Positions 33,612 through 41,691 of a DNA stretch of 64,000 bases are shown here, in pieces. This DNA comes from Hyphomicrobiales bacterium. GTDB lineage: Bacteria > Pseudomonadota > Alphaproteobacteria > Rhizobiales > Rhizobiaceae. Both the position numbers and the translations under genes were made by a program. Location of the stretch: positions 81,332-145,331 of the forward strand of contig UEHQ01000004.1 of assembly GCA_900489925.1 (NCBI GenBank), given 5' to 3'. Each line of letters begins with the position of its first letter. Position 1 is the first letter of the stretch. The notes beneath the pieces are model-generated. The model made no database searches, was not told where the DNA came from, and saw only the letters and a program-made list of their open reading frames with translations.

Positions 33612-34427
33612 ATGACGCGACTTGCGACAGCGCCCGCGCTCTTTTCGTGTATTGCCCTGTTGTCTGCCTGCAATACCACGGATGCCCTGACGCCATTGGT
33701 CGATATCGGCGACACCTCGGGCAGCGTCCGTTCGTCTCCAGTGACCCAGAACGACGTCGAGCGCATGGCGGGTACCACGCCGCGCAGGCAGGCTTTCGCC
33801 GCCGAGCCGCGACGCGGCGGTTACGCGCAGCCCGACTACCGGCCCGGCACCGGCACACCGCCGACGACGATGGACGAACAGGCCCTCGCGCTGGAAAACC
33901 AGGCGCCCGTATCCCCTGCATCCGCGCGCATCCAGACCCAGACGCTATCGGAACCAGTGTCCAACGCCGAAGCCGAAGAGCAGGACATGATCGAGCAGCC
34001 GGCGCGGGCAGCGCCCCCGCCGCAAACCCACACGGCAGCGGTAAACCCCGGCGTCAGCCGCGACGCGACCGTGCGCTTCCTTCCGATCATCGGCGCCCCC
34101 GTCCAGGCGGTGACGCCGCTTTCGCGGCAGCTCGGCGCCGAAGCCCGGTCCCATGGACTTTCGATCAAGAGTTCCAACGACAACAGCAGCTCCTACATCC
34201 TGAAGGGCTATCTCTCCGCGTTTTCCGACAGCGGCAAGGTTACGGTCGTCTATGTCTGGGATGTGCTGGATAACAGCGGCGCCCGCCTGCACCGCATCCA
34301 GGGACAGGAGAGCGTTCCGTCGGCAGCACAGGATCCCTGGGCCGCCGTCCCGGCGTCGGTCATGCAGCAAATTGCGTCGCGAACGATCAGCGAGTTTTCG
34401 TCCTGGCGCGAAACACGTGGCGGTTAA
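33612..34427 (+). CDS. Lipoprotein of unknown function
   Basis: A 271-residue protein with a clear lipoprotein signal (lipobox LLSAC, cysteine near residue 20) and an Arg/Pro/Ala-rich low-complexity middle (~50-145). A folded C-terminal region (~150-271) contains TVRFLPIIGAPVQAVTPLSRQLGAEA and SSYILKGYLSAFSDSGKVTVVYVWDVLD. No family was recognised with certainty; Rhizobiales carry similar lipoproteins at this site beside prs. GGAAGGA lies upstream. It is probably anchored at the periplasmic face of a membrane. Confidence 0.75.
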   Translation: MTRLATAPALFSCIALLSACNTTDALTPLVDIGDTSGSVRSSPVTQNDVERMAGTTPRRQAFAAEPRRGGYAQPDYRPGTGTPPTTMDEQALALENQAPVSPASARIQTQTLSEPVSNAEAEEQDMIEQPARAAPPPQTHTAAVNPGVSRDATVRFLPIIGAPVQAVTPLSRQLGAEARSHGLSIKSSNDNSSSYILKGYLSAFSDSGKVTVVYVWDVLDNSGARLHRIQGQESVPSAAQDPWAAVPASVMQQIASRTISEFSSWRETRGG

Positions 34428-34471
34428 GCCACAAGCATTTTGGAAATATGGGGGCGTTCGACGCCTTTACG

Positions 34472-34499
34472 CTTGCATTCGGGAACAAGCTGGCTAAAA
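34472..34499 (+). promoter_or_regulatory. Candidate prs promoter
   Basis: CTTGCA (34472-34477), 16-base spacer and CTAAAA (34494-34499), within the 106-bp gap before prs. Fits the rhizobial pattern loosely. Confidence 0.35.
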
Positions 34500-34533
34500 A
34501 GCGCGGCTATCAGCAGGTAACAGGCGGACCAAG

Positions 34534-35466
34534 ATGAAGGTTTTCGCAGGCAATTCGAACCGGCATCTCGCCGAAGCGATCTGCAACTATCTCAATGTGC
34601 CTTTGGGCAGAGCAACCGTCCGGAGATTTGCCGACCAGGAAATCTTCGTGGAAATCCAGGAAAATGTCCGCGGCGAGGACGTTTTCCTAGTGCAGTCCAC
34701 CTCGTTTCCGGCAAACGACCATCTGATGGAACTGCTGATCATGATCGACGCCATGCGTCGCTCATCGGCACGCCGCATCACGGCCGTCCTGCCCTACTTC
34801 GGCTATGCTCGCCAGGACCGGAAACCCGGACCGCGCACGCCGATCTCGGCCAAGCTTGTTGCGAACCTGATTACCGAAGCCGGCGCCGACCGCGTCCTGA
34901 CACTCGACCTGCACGCCGGTCAAATTCAGGGCTTCTTCGATATTCCGACGGACAACCTCTATGCCGTGCCGATCCTGACGCGCGACATCAAGGCGAACTA
35001 CGACATCAGCAACGTCATGGTCGTTTCGCCCGACGTTGGCGGCGTCGTGCGTGCCCGCTCCGTCGCAAAGCGGCTCGACTGTCTGCTGGCGATTGTGGAC
35101 AAGCGCCGCGACCGCCCAGGTGAATCCGAAGTCATGAACGTCATCGGCGACGTGACCGGCAAGGATTGCATTCTGGTCGACGACATCGTGGATTCTGGCG
35201 GCACGCTGGTCAACGCCGCGGAAGCCCTGCTGAAGAACGGTGCCACCAGCGTCACGGCGTATATCACGCATGGCGTCCTGTCCGGCGGAGCCGTCACCCG
35301 AGTGACGTCCTCCAAGCTTCGCGAACTCGTCATCACGGACTCGATCCAGCCGACGACCGCGGTCCAGTCCGCCCACAACATCCGTGTTGTCACGACGGCC
35401 AATCTGATCGGCGAAGCGATCAACCGTACCAGCCAGGAAGAATCCGTCTCCAGCCTTTTCGACTGA
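34534..35466 (+). CDS. prs: Ribose-phosphate pyrophosphokinase
   Basis: A 310-residue PRPP synthetase that transfers pyrophosphate from ATP to ribose 5-phosphate in nucleotide, His and Trp biosynthesis. Signature segments: [20 protein letters not shown], the [18 protein letters not shown] signature (~128-145) and the PRPP-binding loop [17 protein letters not shown]. Class I length and motifs. AGGCGGA precedes the ATG. Confidence 0.97.
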   Translation: MKVFAGNSNRHLAEAICNYLNVPLGRATVRRFADQEIFVEIQENVRGEDVFLVQSTSFPANDHLMELLIMIDAMRRSSARRITAVLPYFGYARQDRKPGPRTPISAKLVANLITEAGADRVLTLDLHAGQIQGFFDIPTDNLYAVPILTRDIKANYDISNVMVVSPDVGGVVRARSVAKRLDCLLAIVDKRRDRPGESEVMNVIGDVTGKDCILVDDIVDSGGTLVNAAEALLKNGATSVTAYITHGVLSGGAVTRVTSSKLRELVITDSIQPTTAVQSAHNIRVVTTANLIGEAINRTSQEESVSSLFD

Positions 35467-35562
35467 GGCATTGCCAAAATCGTAATGATTGCAGAGCTTT
35501 GGGCTTTCCACCCAATGCGACTTCGGCTACTTTTGCGCGATGTTTATGGAGGAGGAACGACG

Positions 35563-36036
35563 ATGTTTGCCGGGTTGATATCACCGAAGAAATGGTCGCT
35601 GTTCCTTCTTGCGCCGATACTGGCGGCGTGCACCGTGGATGTCGATCCCGGCTACTCGCGTCCACCACCACGCCCGCGTCCGCCGCAAACGCAGATGTGC
35701 ACCATGGAATACGCACCGGTCTGCGGGCAGCGTGGCGGAAGAACACAGACATTCGCAAACAGCTGCCAGGCGCGCAGCAATGGCTTTGCCATCGTCGGCC
35801 ACGGAGAATGCCGCCGGCAGCCGCCCGTCACGCCAATGCCGCCGCATAGGCCTCAGCCCCAGCCGCCCCGTCCGAGTAGGCCAGAACCCACGCATCCGGA
35901 GCGTCCAGCCGGGATTTGCACCCGCGAATACCGGCCTGTCTGCGCACAGCGCGGGCCCCAAACGCGGACATTCCCGAACGCTTGCGAGGCCCGCAACGGC
36001 GGCTTCCGCATCATCGGCGACGGCCAGTGCCGCTGA
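35563..36036 (+). CDS. Lipoprotein with two Kazal-like domains
   Basis: A 157-residue predicted lipoprotein. The signal ends at the lipobox LAAC near residue 22. Two Kazal-type modules follow: C-TMEYAPVCGQRGGRTQTFANSC-QARSNGFAIVGHGEC and C-TREYRPVCAQRGPQTRTFPNAC-EARNGGFRIIGDGQC, joined by a Pro-rich linker (~85-125). Kazal domains inhibit serine proteases in eukaryotes; bacterial examples are few and mostly uncharacterised. The gene starts 97 bp after prs with a strong GGAGGAGG site. The two modules look like an internal duplication. Surface-exposed inhibition of host or competitor proteases is inference. Confidence 0.85.
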   Translation: MFAGLISPKKWSLFLLAPILAACTVDVDPGYSRPPPRPRPPQTQMCTMEYAPVCGQRGGRTQTFANSCQARSNGFAIVGHGECRRQPPVTPMPPHRPQPQPPRPSRPEPTHPERPAGICTREYRPVCAQRGPQTRTFPNACEARNGGFRIIGDGQCR

Positions 36037-36043
36037 CGAACGG

Positions 36044-36721
36044 CTAGGCCGCGATATTTGAGGCAGCGGACATCACCTCTTGCGGCGCCGGCACACCGAA
36101 CAGGCGGCGCCCATCATCGACAACTTCGGTGAAGCACCACCTGACGAAACCGTCACGATCCAGCAGGAATTCGCCGACAAGCTGTCCCTCGCCCGTCGCG
36201 ATCATGCTCTTGTCTTCATCGGTAAATTCGTAGCCATCGGCATTGTCGAGATATTCCGTGGCCGCCATGAAATTCATCGGCTCCGGTAATTCCGGCATAT
36301 CGACCTTCATCGAGGTCATCGCACTCAGGCTGACCTTGTAAGGCCACTGCGTCTCCGATTCCGTGAACTCAATATTCGGCAATCCGAACGCCCGATGGGA
36401 CACGCGATCAGGATCTGACGCCGCCAACAGGTTGGGCAGCGGGTGGTAACGGAAATACATGCGAGCCCGCTCGATCGGCGTGTTGACGATCGTCAGGCTT
36501 TCCACCCCCTTTTCCTGCAGGTCGCCGGCAAGAGTGGCCATGGCCGCGATCTGGCGTCGGCAGAAAGGACAGTGCAGCCCGCGAAACAGCCCGACGAGAA
36601 CAGGCTTCTGGCCGCGAAAATCGTCGATGGAAACCTTGCCCTGGCGCGTGATCGCATCGAGAACAACATTTGGGGCACGGTCGCCCGGTTGCAGCGGCTT
36701 GTCGCGTTGAATTTCCGGCAT
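36044..36721 (-). CDS. AhpC/TSA-family peroxiredoxin-like protein
   Basis: A 225-residue thioredoxin-fold protein. The N-terminal peroxiredoxin core reads PLQPGDRAPNVVLDAITRQGK followed by LVGLFRGLHCPFCRRQIAAM. The conserved CxxC (CPFC) is in place of the usual T..C peroxidatic loop, as in redoxin-like members. The C-terminal half is less conserved. ATG 36721 has an excellent AGGAGG site; a longer frame upstream is unsupported. It is convergent with the Kazal lipoprotein, 7 bp apart. Confidence 0.82.
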   Translation of the reverse strand: MPEIQRDKPLQPGDRAPNVVLDAITRQGKVSIDDFRGQKPVLVGLFRGLHCPFCRRQIAAMATLAGDLQEKGVESLTIVNTPIERARMYFRYHPLPNLLAASDPDRVSHRAFGLPNIEFTESETQWPYKVSLSAMTSMKVDMPELPEPMNFMAATEYLDNADGYEFTDEDKSMIATGEGQLVGEFLLDRDGFVRWCFTEVVDDGRRLFGVPAPQEVMSAASNIAA

Positions 36722-36815
36722 GACACCCTCCTTTGCCTGTACGTCAGGCATGTTCCGCGTAGAACGAGGAAAACCTGCACGCGGCGTTGCGTGTTCACCT
36801 TCAGACGGCGCTCGT

Positions 36816-39800
36816 TCAATCAAGAAAAGGCAAAACCACCAAGGCGTCAGGGTCAAGGCCGTGTTTCGTACAAATGTCCTGAGCCAGCGTAAAATACCGC
36901 TCAGCTTCCGCCATATCGTCCTTTTCCAAATTCAGGGTCGCCAGGCCATCATAGCATGGAAACAGGAGCTGAGGCTCGCCGATTTCGAGCGCAAGCCGCA
37001 ACGCCTCTTCATAGAAGCCACGCGCAAGACCCGGTTGTCCGTGACACTGATGGATCTGCCCCAGCACGATCAAGGGCACGGCCAGGTGGTCGCGCTGATC
37101 GAGAGCACGGTCGATCTCGATCGCCTTCTCCGCGGCTGGCACACCCTCGCTGGCGCAGTTGTCGGTGAACGTGCAACAAGCGACGGCAAGGTTCGCGTAA
37201 AGCCGTGCCTGGAAGCCGAGATCAGACATCCGCTCGGCAACATCGAGCCCGCGTCGGCAGACATCGATGGCGCGTGCCGGATCGACGATCGTGTAGAGGA
37301 CACCCAGGTTGGCATAGGCCCGGCAGGCCGCACCCAGCAATTCGGCATCCTCCGCGACCTTGAGACTGTGTTCGACGGCCTGCACCGCCTCTCGGCGACG
37401 CCCAAGCCGCGCCAGCGCGACCCCTTTCGTATTGAGGGACTCCGCACGCGCCTGGGCTGCCTCGGCCGTCGCACAGCCCGCCGCATCAAGGCAGGATAGC
37501 GCATCGTCCGCCCAGCCGGCGGCCACGACATGGTCGCCCATGCGAAAGGCGAGATGACCGCGCTCCTGCAGAAGATGCGAAAGCTCGATCGGCGCGTCGG
37601 CATCGCTCAGCATCGACGCTGCCTCCGCATAGGCAGCGTCCGCTAGGTCCCTCTTTCCCGCATCCAGATTGAGACGCCCGAGCTTGCGGAGCACGCGGGC
37701 GGCAGCGGCCCTCTCCCCCGTTTCCCGGAAGATCGCCAGCGCCCGCCCATAGTGGTCCCGCGCTGCGTCCCTCGCGCCGACAGGACCGCACAGATCGGCA
37801 ACGCGTTCGAGCAGCGCAAGCCGCTCCGCCATCGTGCTGGCATCCCCGTCTACTGCCATGAGCGCCTCCCGATAGAGCCGCATCGCATCGTCGTTGGCAT
37901 AGGTCTTTCGCGCCAGATCGCCGGCAGCCATCAGGTAGCGGGCGCCCTTGCCGGTCTCATCCGCGAGGCAAAAATGGCGGCCGAGTTGTGCGGTGTCTTC
38001 CAGGCGGGACGGCATACCGCGGTGCATCCGCTCGAGTGCCATGCCGACACGAGCATGCAGTGCCTTGCGACGCTGCAGCAGGAGGTTGCTGTAGATGGCA
38101 TCATGCAGAAGGCTTTGCTTGAAGGCATAACCCGCCACACCCTTTATTTGGCGATGCTCCGTTTCCTCCAGAATTTCAGCCTGGCAAAGGCCGTCCAGCC
38201 CGGCGTCAAGACGCGCCGGATCAGAGGCAACGTCCCGGAGAAGGGCCACGTCGAAGCGTGGGCCGATAACCGACGCCTCCTGTGCCAGTCGCTTCATCTC
38301 GGGCGAGAGCCGGTCGACGCGGGCGAGCAGCATTGCCTGCAAGCTCACGGGTATTTCCGAGCCGACCTCGCTGCCCACCACAGACCACGTGCCATCGCTG
38401 AAGCTCAGCGTGCCGGTCTCGATCAATGCTCGAACGATTTCCTCGATGAACAGCGGATTGCCTCCCGCCCTCGTCAGGATGCCTGACCGCACATCCGCCG
38501 GAATGGCATCCCTGCCCCCGAAGTATTGGGCAAGAAGCGCTTCGCCGTCCGCCTCGGAAAGCGGCAGCAGGCGCAGCACGGTTCCACTCGTTCGACTGGA
38601 TGCCAATCCTTCGCTTTCCGTCGATGACCGGCCGGTGGTCAGCATCATAAGGCGCGTGCATTCAAGTCGGTCCATCACGAAGCGCAACGCCTCCACCGAG
38701 GCGGAATCGGCCCAGTGAAGATCCTCGATCACAAGCAGCAGCGGGCTCAGCGACAACCGCCGCTCGATGATGGTGCGGGTCGCATAGAGGATCTGCCGCC
38801 GTAGCTGCTCTGGTTCCAGATGACGAAGGGCGTCGCCCGGATCGCCAAAGCCGAAAATCGAAAAGAGAAGCGGTGCCAGCTCCCCGATGTCTTCCTCGGA
38901 AAAGGCGAGATCGCGCAGGCCTGCCGTCAGCAACTCAGCGGTACGCGTTGGGCTTTCCCGCTCCGCGATCCCGTATGCGCTGCGCAACACGGAGGCCAAT
39001 GTGCCATATGACTGATCGCCAAGCGGCGAGCAGACGGCACGTCGCACGACGACATCACGAAACCGCTCGTCCTTAGACATCGATCCCAGGAAATCCTTGA
39101 CCAAACGCGATTTGCCGATCCCGGCATCGCCGGCAAGCTGGATGAGTTGCGCTCTGCCGGCGCAGGCAAGGCCGAGGCATGAACCCATGCGCGCCAGTTC
39201 GGCGTCGCGTCCCACGATCTCGGAATGCAAGCCGAGACTCTCCAGGCCACGCGCGGCGTTTGGCGTGTCCAGCGGCGCAATCAGACGATGAACGTGAATG
39301 TTGCCGGTCTTGCCGCGCAGTACCTGCGAACCGAGGCTTTCGAACGAGAACGCATGGCGCGTGAAGCGATGTGTCAACGCACCGACGAGGATCTCACCCG
39401 CGCCCGCGATGGATTGCAAACGCTGCGCCGTGTTGACCGTATCGCCCGTTACCGAATAGGAGCGCGAAGCCGATGCTCCGAAGCCACCGGTGACAACAGG
39501 CCCGGTGTTGATGCCGATGTGCAGCTGCAGGGGCATGTTCGCAAGGGCCGGCCATCTGGCGCCCACGCGAGCGGCTCCGGCCGTCATTTCCAGCGCCGCA
39601 CCAAGTGCCCTGGCCGGATCGTCCTCATGTGCCGTGGGGGCGCCGAAAAGCGCAAGAAGCGCATCCCCGACGAACTTGTCGACAAATCCGCCGTAATCCT
39701 CCACAGCCCGCGTCAATTCCTCGAAAAGCTCGTTCTGCAGCGCGCGCATGACCTCAGGGTCGGTTTTCTCGCTGAGCGTCGTGAACCCACAGAGATCGGC

Positions 39801-40055
39801 GAAGAGGACCGTCAGCATCCGGCGGTCGGCGCCGTCCTCGACGGATGCCGTGGCCACGGCTTTTGGTACAACGGCGTCCCGTGCCACGACGCGGGTGGGG
39901 GAACCGCCGATCGGCATCCCGCATTTCGGGCAGAATGCGAAATCCGGCTGGCAAGCCTCGCCGCAGGCAGCGCAGGAGATCGGTTGCCTTGCGCCGCATT
40001 TCGGGCAGAACGCAAAGCCGCTCTCGATCGCAAAACCACAGGCGGCACAATCCAT
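36816..40055 (-). CDS. Zinc-ribbon / class III adenylate cyclase / ATPase / TPR protein
   Basis: A 1079-residue cytoplasmic signalling protein. Two zinc ribbons carry C3, C6, C17, C20 and C28, C31, C42, C45. A class III cyclase domain (~78-260) has metal-binding D87 (FADLCGF) and D131 (KFVGDALLALFG), substrate K127, transition-state N208 and R212 (VNTAQRL). S201 in RSYSVTGD stands where class IIIa enzymes have Asp, which is the class IIIb pattern. An AAA/STAND-type ATPase follows, with Walker A GDAGIGKSR (~309-317) and Walker B LLLVIEDLHWAD (~439-450). TPR-like helices fill the last ~450 residues. Mammalian soluble adenylyl cyclase also combines a cyclase with an ATPase and TPRs. No ligand is known. 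Confidence 0.9.
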   Translation of the reverse strand: MDCAACGFAIESGFAFCPKCGARQPISCAACGEACQPDFAFCPKCGMPIGGSPTRVVARDAVVPKAVATASVEDGADRRMLTVLFADLCGFTTLSEKTDPEVMRALQNELFEELTRAVEDYGGFVDKFVGDALLALFGAPTAHEDDPARALGAALEMTAGAARVGARWPALANMPLQLHIGINTGPVVTGGFGASASRSYSVTGDTVNTAQRLQSIAGAGEILVGALTHRFTRHAFSFESLGSQVLRGKTGNIHVHRLIAPLDTPNAARGLESLGLHSEIVGRDAELARMGSCLGLACAGRAQLIQLAGDAGIGKSRLVKDFLGSMSKDERFRDVVVRRAVCSPLGDQSYGTLASVLRSAYGIAERESPTRTAELLTAGLRDLAFSEEDIGELAPLLFSIFGFGDPGDALRHLEPEQLRRQILYATRTIIERRLSLSPLLLVIEDLHWADSASVEALRFVMDRLECTRLMMLTTGRSSTESEGLASSRTSGTVLRLLPLSEADGEALLAQYFGGRDAIPADVRSGILTRAGGNPLFIEEIVRALIETGTLSFSDGTWSVVGSEVGSEIPVSLQAMLLARVDRLSPEMKRLAQEASVIGPRFDVALLRDVASDPARLDAGLDGLCQAEILEETEHRQIKGVAGYAFKQSLLHDAIYSNLLLQRRKALHARVGMALERMHRGMPSRLEDTAQLGRHFCLADETGKGARYLMAAGDLARKTYANDDAMRLYREALMAVDGDASTMAERLALLERVADLCGPVGARDAARDHYGRALAIFRETGERAAAARVLRKLGRLNLDAGKRDLADAAYAEAASMLSDADAPIELSHLLQERGHLAFRMGDHVVAAGWADDALSCLDAAGCATAEAAQARAESLNTKGVALARLGRRREAVQAVEHSLKVAEDAELLGAACRAYANLGVLYTIVDPARAIDVCRRGLDVAERMSDLGFQARLYANLAVACCTFTDNCASEGVPAAEKAIEIDRALDQRDHLAVPLIVLGQIHQCHGQPGLARGFYEEALRLALEIGEPQLLFPCYDGLATLNLEKDDMAEAERYFTLAQDICTKHGLDPDALVVLPFLD

Positions 40056-40172
40056 TGGAATGGCCCCGACCGCGCGGGTTCACAGCCCGCACTTCTGCCC
40101 CACAATGAACCTGCGACATCGCTCCCGCAAGGGCTATCGCCGAGTCCTCACCGGCATCGTCAGTCGGCAGGC

Positions 40173-41627
40173 TTATTCAGCGCCCTTGATGACCTGCCCG
40201 TTCACCGATACCGCGCCATCGCGGGCAACGTTGATTTCCCACCGCTGGCGGCCATCCGGATCGGTCTTGGCAAAACCCTTCGCCATCATCAGGCCGAACG
40301 ACAGCTGATTGAGATCGGGATTGCTCTTGGCAAGATCCTGAACGGCGGCAATCGTCCTGTCGAGGTCGCGCGCCAGGATCGTCGCGTCCATCGAGTATTC
40401 CTTTTCGTTATCGAGCCGCCCGCGCACAGTCCCGGAGATCTCTGCGTCATAGACGCTGGAGGAAGCGGCAATCTTCGGGAACTCCATCACGAGGTTCCCG
40501 TCCTTGAACAGCTTCTGGGCAGCCTCCTTGCCGCTGTCGTCAGACATTTTGTCCTGATTGAAATCGGCCTTCAACAGCTCCTCGCTGAACGCCGTGAAAT
40601 CCATATCCGAAAGGGCGAACTGCATCTGCAGCGCATCCGGCAGAAAGGCCGAATAGGCTGCCGGAACAAGGGGACTGTCGAAGCTGATCTGCCGCGCGGA
40701 CATGCCGAAACCGAACCGCATAGCGTTGGTCGGGCCATCGAGCGCGACGTTGTAGTCCAGGCTCTTCGCACCACCGTTGCCGCCGGTGCTTGATATGGTG
40801 AGATTGTTGACGCCGATGGTCTCGTTCAGGCTCGTCACAAGCGGGAACGCGTTGCGAAGCATCGTCTTCAGGGTGTCGCTATCGGCTGGTTTGAGCTTCT
40901 CAGCCTCGGCATGATCAAGGATGAACACGACGATATCGCGGATTTCCTTTGCCTTGATGCCGTTGACCGCTGCCGCGAGGTCAAGCGAGTCCGCCCGAAT
41001 TTCGACCGGTGGAATCTCGTGACCTCCGATGGTCTCGACAAACCCCAGCGCTGTTCCGCTGACCGCGAAATTCGTCCGCTCAGGGGCAGAACTCGGCGAC
41101 GATGTCAGCTTGTAGGTCGAGCTGTCCAGAGCAACGGCAACGTTCTCGGCAACTGTTTTCGAGGTGAAGCGAAGCGCCTTGGTCGAGAAGTCGCCGGAAC
41201 GAAGGTAGCTGATGGCAGGATCGAAAATACCGCTGAAGATCGCGGAGCCGATCACGTAGGTGAAGTCGGTCCTCGGCTGTCCGGCCACCGAAAAATGTCC
41301 TGTCACATCGAGGGCATTGTTGCCCTCGAGCTTCCAGAGACCATCATCCTGCGGTGTCGCGAAAATGGACCATGGCACGAGACCGCTGATGGCGAAATTC
41401 GCCGGTCGCGCCGCCTTCAGCATCTTTTCGAAATCGGAAATGATCTCGTAGCGGGTACCGGCCGGCTTGACCGTGATGGCGCGGTTCGGCGCAACCTCCT
41501 TGGGCAGAAGCCTGGTGAGATTGCCCTTGAGCGCATCGGCACCACTCTGATTGATTTCAACGGCATACGCCGCCGAAACGAAACCGAGCATGATGGCGCC
41601 AGCGGCGGTTACGACATTGAGCTGCAT
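40173..41627 (-). CDS. Exported protein of unknown function
   Basis: A 484-residue protein with a signal peptide (MQLNVVTAAGAIMLGFVSAAYA, cleaved near AYA-V). The mature part is beta-rich with many charged, polar repeats and Ser/Thr-rich strands (e.g. SGADALKGNLTRLLPKEVAPN, WKLEGNNALDVTGHFSVAGQ). It has no transmembrane segment and is probably periplasmic. A DUF2125-like or AsmA-like relationship was considered but not supported. It precedes the cyclase gene by 117 bp in the same direction, with a good AAGGGA site for ATG 41627. Confidence 0.72.
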   Translation of the reverse strand: MQLNVVTAAGAIMLGFVSAAYAVEINQSGADALKGNLTRLLPKEVAPNRAITVKPAGTRYEIISDFEKMLKAARPANFAISGLVPWSIFATPQDDGLWKLEGNNALDVTGHFSVAGQPRTDFTYVIGSAIFSGIFDPAISYLRSGDFSTKALRFTSKTVAENVAVALDSSTYKLTSSPSSAPERTNFAVSGTALGFVETIGGHEIPPVEIRADSLDLAAAVNGIKAKEIRDIVVFILDHAEAEKLKPADSDTLKTMLRNAFPLVTSLNETIGVNNLTISSTGGNGGAKSLDYNVALDGPTNAMRFGFGMSARQISFDSPLVPAAYSAFLPDALQMQFALSDMDFTAFSEELLKADFNQDKMSDDSGKEAAQKLFKDGNLVMEFPKIAASSSVYDAEISGTVRGRLDNEKEYSMDATILARDLDRTIAAVQDLAKSNPDLNQLSFGLMMAKGFAKTDPDGRQRWEINVARDGAVSVNGQVIKGAE

Positions 41628-41691
41628 ACCAATTTCCCTTCCCCAATCAGCGCGTATGTGAGGTTGGTAGTGGCACAATGTCAACCCAGAG

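Noticed and set aside
34448..34537. 29-residue ORF ending inside the prs start codon (overlap ATGA)
   Set aside because: Considered as a leader peptide, but it has no ribosome-binding site and the likely prs promoter lies inside it.
39225..40793. 522-codon + strand frame opposite the cyclase and its neighbour
   Set aside because: Shadow frame with low-complexity Arg/Gly/His content; spans two genes on the other strand.
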